This document shows positions 62,412 to 64,000 of a stretch of 64,000 bases of DNA, one piece after another. The position numbers were made by a program, and so were the translations under genes. Under the pieces are notes generated by a model, which was given only the letters and a program-made list of their open reading frames with translations, searched no databases and was not told the DNA's origin. The DNA lies in NCBI GenBank assembly GCA_963666465.1, contig OY762824.1, positions 4,898,001 through 4,962,000 on the forward strand, written 5' to 3'. This stretch comes from VXYL01 sp963666465. GTDB taxonomy: Bacteria; Pseudomonadota; Gammaproteobacteria; Pseudomonadales; Azotimanducaceae. Numbering within the stretch: the stretch's first letter is position 1; each line of letters begins with the position of its first letter.

Positions 62412-63413
62412 CTACTCTGGGGTCACCTCGGCGCGATCCGGCAAGCCCCAGCATTCGAGCTCGTTGGCGAACACCAAGGGGCCCGTGAAGTGCTGTTCGA
62501 TTGCTTCCCGGCTCTGGCTCTCTCGGCCAAGCGTGCGGGTGGTGCGGTTGCCGAGGACGAGGATGCGCGCCTCGGCGCGGGCGGCGATGCGACCTAGCTG
62601 CGAGGGAATGGCGTGGTATTCGCGCAGTTCGCCCCGTGCCGCCTCGGGCGCCGCGTGCGACACCACTAGGGCGTCGGCGCCCTTGGCGAAGTCGGCCAGC
62701 CGATCCCTTTGGTTGCTGAAGCTGCCGGCGAAGACGATGGCGAACTCGCCAATCTCCACCCGCCAGGCGAGGGCGGGAATGCCGCCGTGATGCACCGGGA
62801 TGGCCGAGAGCTTGAGGCCGTCGCTGCTGAAGCGCGACCAGCGCCGCTGCCCGGTGGCCGCCACCTCGCGCACCGACAGCTTGTAGCCGGCGGCATTGCG
62901 GAAGGTGAGGAAACCGGCGAGTTCCGAATAGGCACCGCCCTCGCCGATGAGCCGTTCCACGAAGTCGCCGATGGCCGGGCGGCGGTCGTTGCCGGAGGGC
63001 CCGAACACCGGCAACAGTTCCTTGCGTCCGGCGTCGATGGAGCCTTCGAGCAGGGCCGGCAAGTCGGCGGTGGTGGCCGCACCAAGATGGGTGAAGACGA
63101 TGGCGTCAAGTCCCGCCATGTCGGCGCCGGTCTCGTCGAAGCGCAGTGCTGCCCCGGAACCGGCGTCCACCATCAGGCGCGCGGTGTCGTCGATCCAGAC
63201 CAGATAGCTGGCGGCGCTGCGCTGGTCGGTGAGTTCGCTGCCGCCGGAGCCGAGGATCTGTAGCCAGACACCCTCGTCGCCGCAATAGCCTTCGTCCTGC
63301 GCCGCCGCTGGCGATGCAAGGGCGAGTGCAACGATGAGACCGACGAGCCAAGGAAGCCCCCGGCGGGTGGCGTGACCCGGTGCCCTTGCATTGAGTGTCA
63401 CTTCCTCGAGCAT
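62412..63413 (-). CDS. metallo-beta-lactamase-fold secreted protein, metal ligands lost
   Basis: 333 residues from ATG 63413 with GGAAGG upstream. Signal peptide cleaved near S-P-A-A-A. The fold pattern is that of RNase Z/AttM-like proteins (L-Q-I-L-G-S-G-G, L-M-V-D-A-G-S-G, V-F-T-H-L). However, the H-x-H-x-D-H motif reads H-L-G-A-A-T, so one His, the Asp and the last His are gone. The later G-D position reads F-A-G-S-F. It probably has no hydrolase activity and may bind a ligand. It lies 181 bases upstream of the second TonB receptor on the same strand and could be a periplasmic helper. Confidence 0.82.
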   Translation of the reverse strand: MLEEVTLNARAPGHATRRGLPWLVGLIVALALASPAAAQDEGYCGDEGVWLQILGSGGSELTDQRSAASYLVWIDDTARLMVDAGSGAALRFDETGADMAGLDAIVFTHLGAATTADLPALLEGSIDAGRKELLPVFGPSGNDRRPAIGDFVERLIGEGGAYSELAGFLTFRNAAGYKLSVREVAATGQRRWSRFSSDGLKLSAIPVHHGGIPALAWRVEIGEFAIVFAGSFSNQRDRLADFAKGADALVVSHAAPEAARGELREYHAIPSQLGRIAARAEARILVLGNRTTRTLGRESQSREAIEQHFTGPLVFANELECWGLPDRAEVTPE

Positions 63414-63469
63414 CCTTCCATTCCTGGCTGTTGCTGGCTATTGACTGTGGCTGTTGCCTTGCGCCCATC

Positions 63470-63502
63470 GGCGTGTGCGAGGGCACCGATGCCCTCGCCC
63501 CT
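63470..63502. repeat. REP-like palindrome
   Basis: CGAGGGCACCGATGCCCTCG (about 63479-63498), the same core as the others, directly beside the inverted-end element. Confidence 0.55.
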
Positions 63503-63771
63503 CGCCCGGATTCATGAATGCCCTGCGGACGACGATACGCTCGCTGTGGCTGGGCAGGTATTCGCGTGTCCTTCGGACCCGTTCGCGTGTCCTTCGGACC
63601 CGCTCCGGCCTCCTCGACATGGTGTGCATCCATGCCTGCGCGCCTTTCGGGCGCGTTGCTTCCTCCACTCCGTGCCTCCCGGCACGCGTCCGCGCCTCCC
63701 GGCACGCGTGCGCGTCCAGCCACAGCGGACGTCTCGTCGCCCTCGCTACGCATTCATGAGTAATCCGGGCG
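63503..63771. mobile_element. 269-bp inverted-end element with tandem core, copy 2
   Basis: Ends GCCCGGATTCATGAATGC and, on the complement, GCCCGGATTACTCATGAATG. The same 5' arm (CGGACGACGATACGCTCGCT) and 3' arm (CCAGCCACAGCGG) as copy 1 at 51329 are present, with two GTCCTTCGGACCCG units plus other short repeats in the middle. Its right end supplies the last codons and the stop of the nadE fragment. Confidence 0.7.
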
Positions 63772-64000
63772 AGGCCCCTCACGGCGTGTCCTGGTGCCCA
63801 GGAATGCGGCCACCGAAGCCTCGTCTGGCATTCGCCAGTCGCCGCGTGGCGACAGGCTCACGGTGCCTACCTTCGGTCCTGGCGGCAGCGTGGTGCGCTT
63901 GAACTGCGCCGCGAAGAAGCGGCGAAAGAAGACGCCCAGCCAACGGCGGATCTCCTCCTCGTCGCGCTCACCGCGAAAGGCGTGCGTTGCCAGAGCCAGG
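63754..64000 (-). CDS. nadE: NAD+ synthase (glutamine-dependent), C-terminal end only
   Basis: 81 codons are visible before the stop at 63754-63756; the gene continues beyond the right edge. F-F-A-A-Q-F-K-R, P-P-G-P-K-V-G-T-V-S-L-S-P-R-G-D-W-R-M-P is the conserved C-terminus of the ammonia/glutamine-dependent NAD+ synthases, which amidate nicotinate adenine dinucleotide in the last step of NAD synthesis. The final residues (P-D-Y-S) and the stop are encoded by the end of the repeat element at 63503-63771, so the native tail has been replaced. Confidence 0.85.
   Translation of the reverse strand, partial: LALATHAFRGERDEEEIRRWLGVFFRRFFAAQFKRTTLPPGPKVGTVSLSPRGDWRMPDEASVAAFLGTRTRREGPRPDYS

Overview
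The window is GC-rich DNA, gene-dense and with strong codon bias. The gene content points to a heterotrophic, aerobic, Gram-negative proteobacterium, most likely gammaproteobacterial. Evidence is two TonB-dependent receptors whose plugs start V-V-T-G-S-Y-I, many lipoproteins with lipoboxes, a CRTAC1-type protein, ribosomal protein THX, and GMC, SDR and CoA-transferase enzymes of the kind seen in marine and host-associated lineages. No rRNA, tRNA, CRISPR or phage module was found. Genus or species cannot be read from the sequence.

Layout. 1-12.3 kb: a truncated TPR protein, a very large TonB-dependent receptor with its own promoter and terminator, secreted proteins of unknown role, a TPR lipoprotein, an Rpn-type nuclease and a CRTAC1 lipoprotein. 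12.3-13.1 kb: a decayed hicAB locus broken by a short repeat, then a nonautonomous transposon with an 8-bp target duplication. 13.2-20.3 kb: a gluconate-dehydrogenase-like GMC pair, two divergent SDRs, a glutathione-synthetase-like ATP-grasp protein divergent from nadA, and a sugar epimerase. 20.3-31.3 kb: accessory DNA, with a Calx-beta/beta-barrel surface protein destroyed by an IS end and a frameshift, a transposase remnant, a 9-copy 89-91 bp tandem array, and isolated oxidoreductases. 31.3-34.2 kb: a polyprenyl-phosphate sugar transferase and a CapD/WbpM-type dehydratase, a polysaccharide-initiation pair. 34.3-42.4 kb: a second transposon copy with a smaller one nested in it, hydrolases, an SDR, a cupin, a double CoA-transferase and a Fic protein with an operator-like palindrome.

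42.5-58.2 kb, all on the minus strand, is the most interesting part. It encodes a MotA/TolQ/ExbB channel homologue, two VWA proteins whose N-terminal membrane helix carries an ExbD-like F-L-D-V motif, an actin/Hsp70-like protein, a PEGA protein with a formylglycine-enzyme-type fold lacking the catalytic cysteines, TPR proteins (one ending in a TonB C-terminal-like domain) and several lipoproteins. I read it as one envelope-spanning, probably proton-driven machine that I cannot match to a characterised system. 58.4-64 kb: a broken DUF4160/DUF2442 locus, the tiny thx gene, a second TonB-dependent receptor, a metallo-beta-lactamase-fold protein without its metal ligands, and the 3' end of nadE.

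Short intergenic repeats are everywhere: palindromes around a GGGC...GCCC core, modular mosaics, and at least four families with inverted ends. Several genes also carry single-base indels. These are either real decay or residual assembly errors, and this window alone cannot decide.
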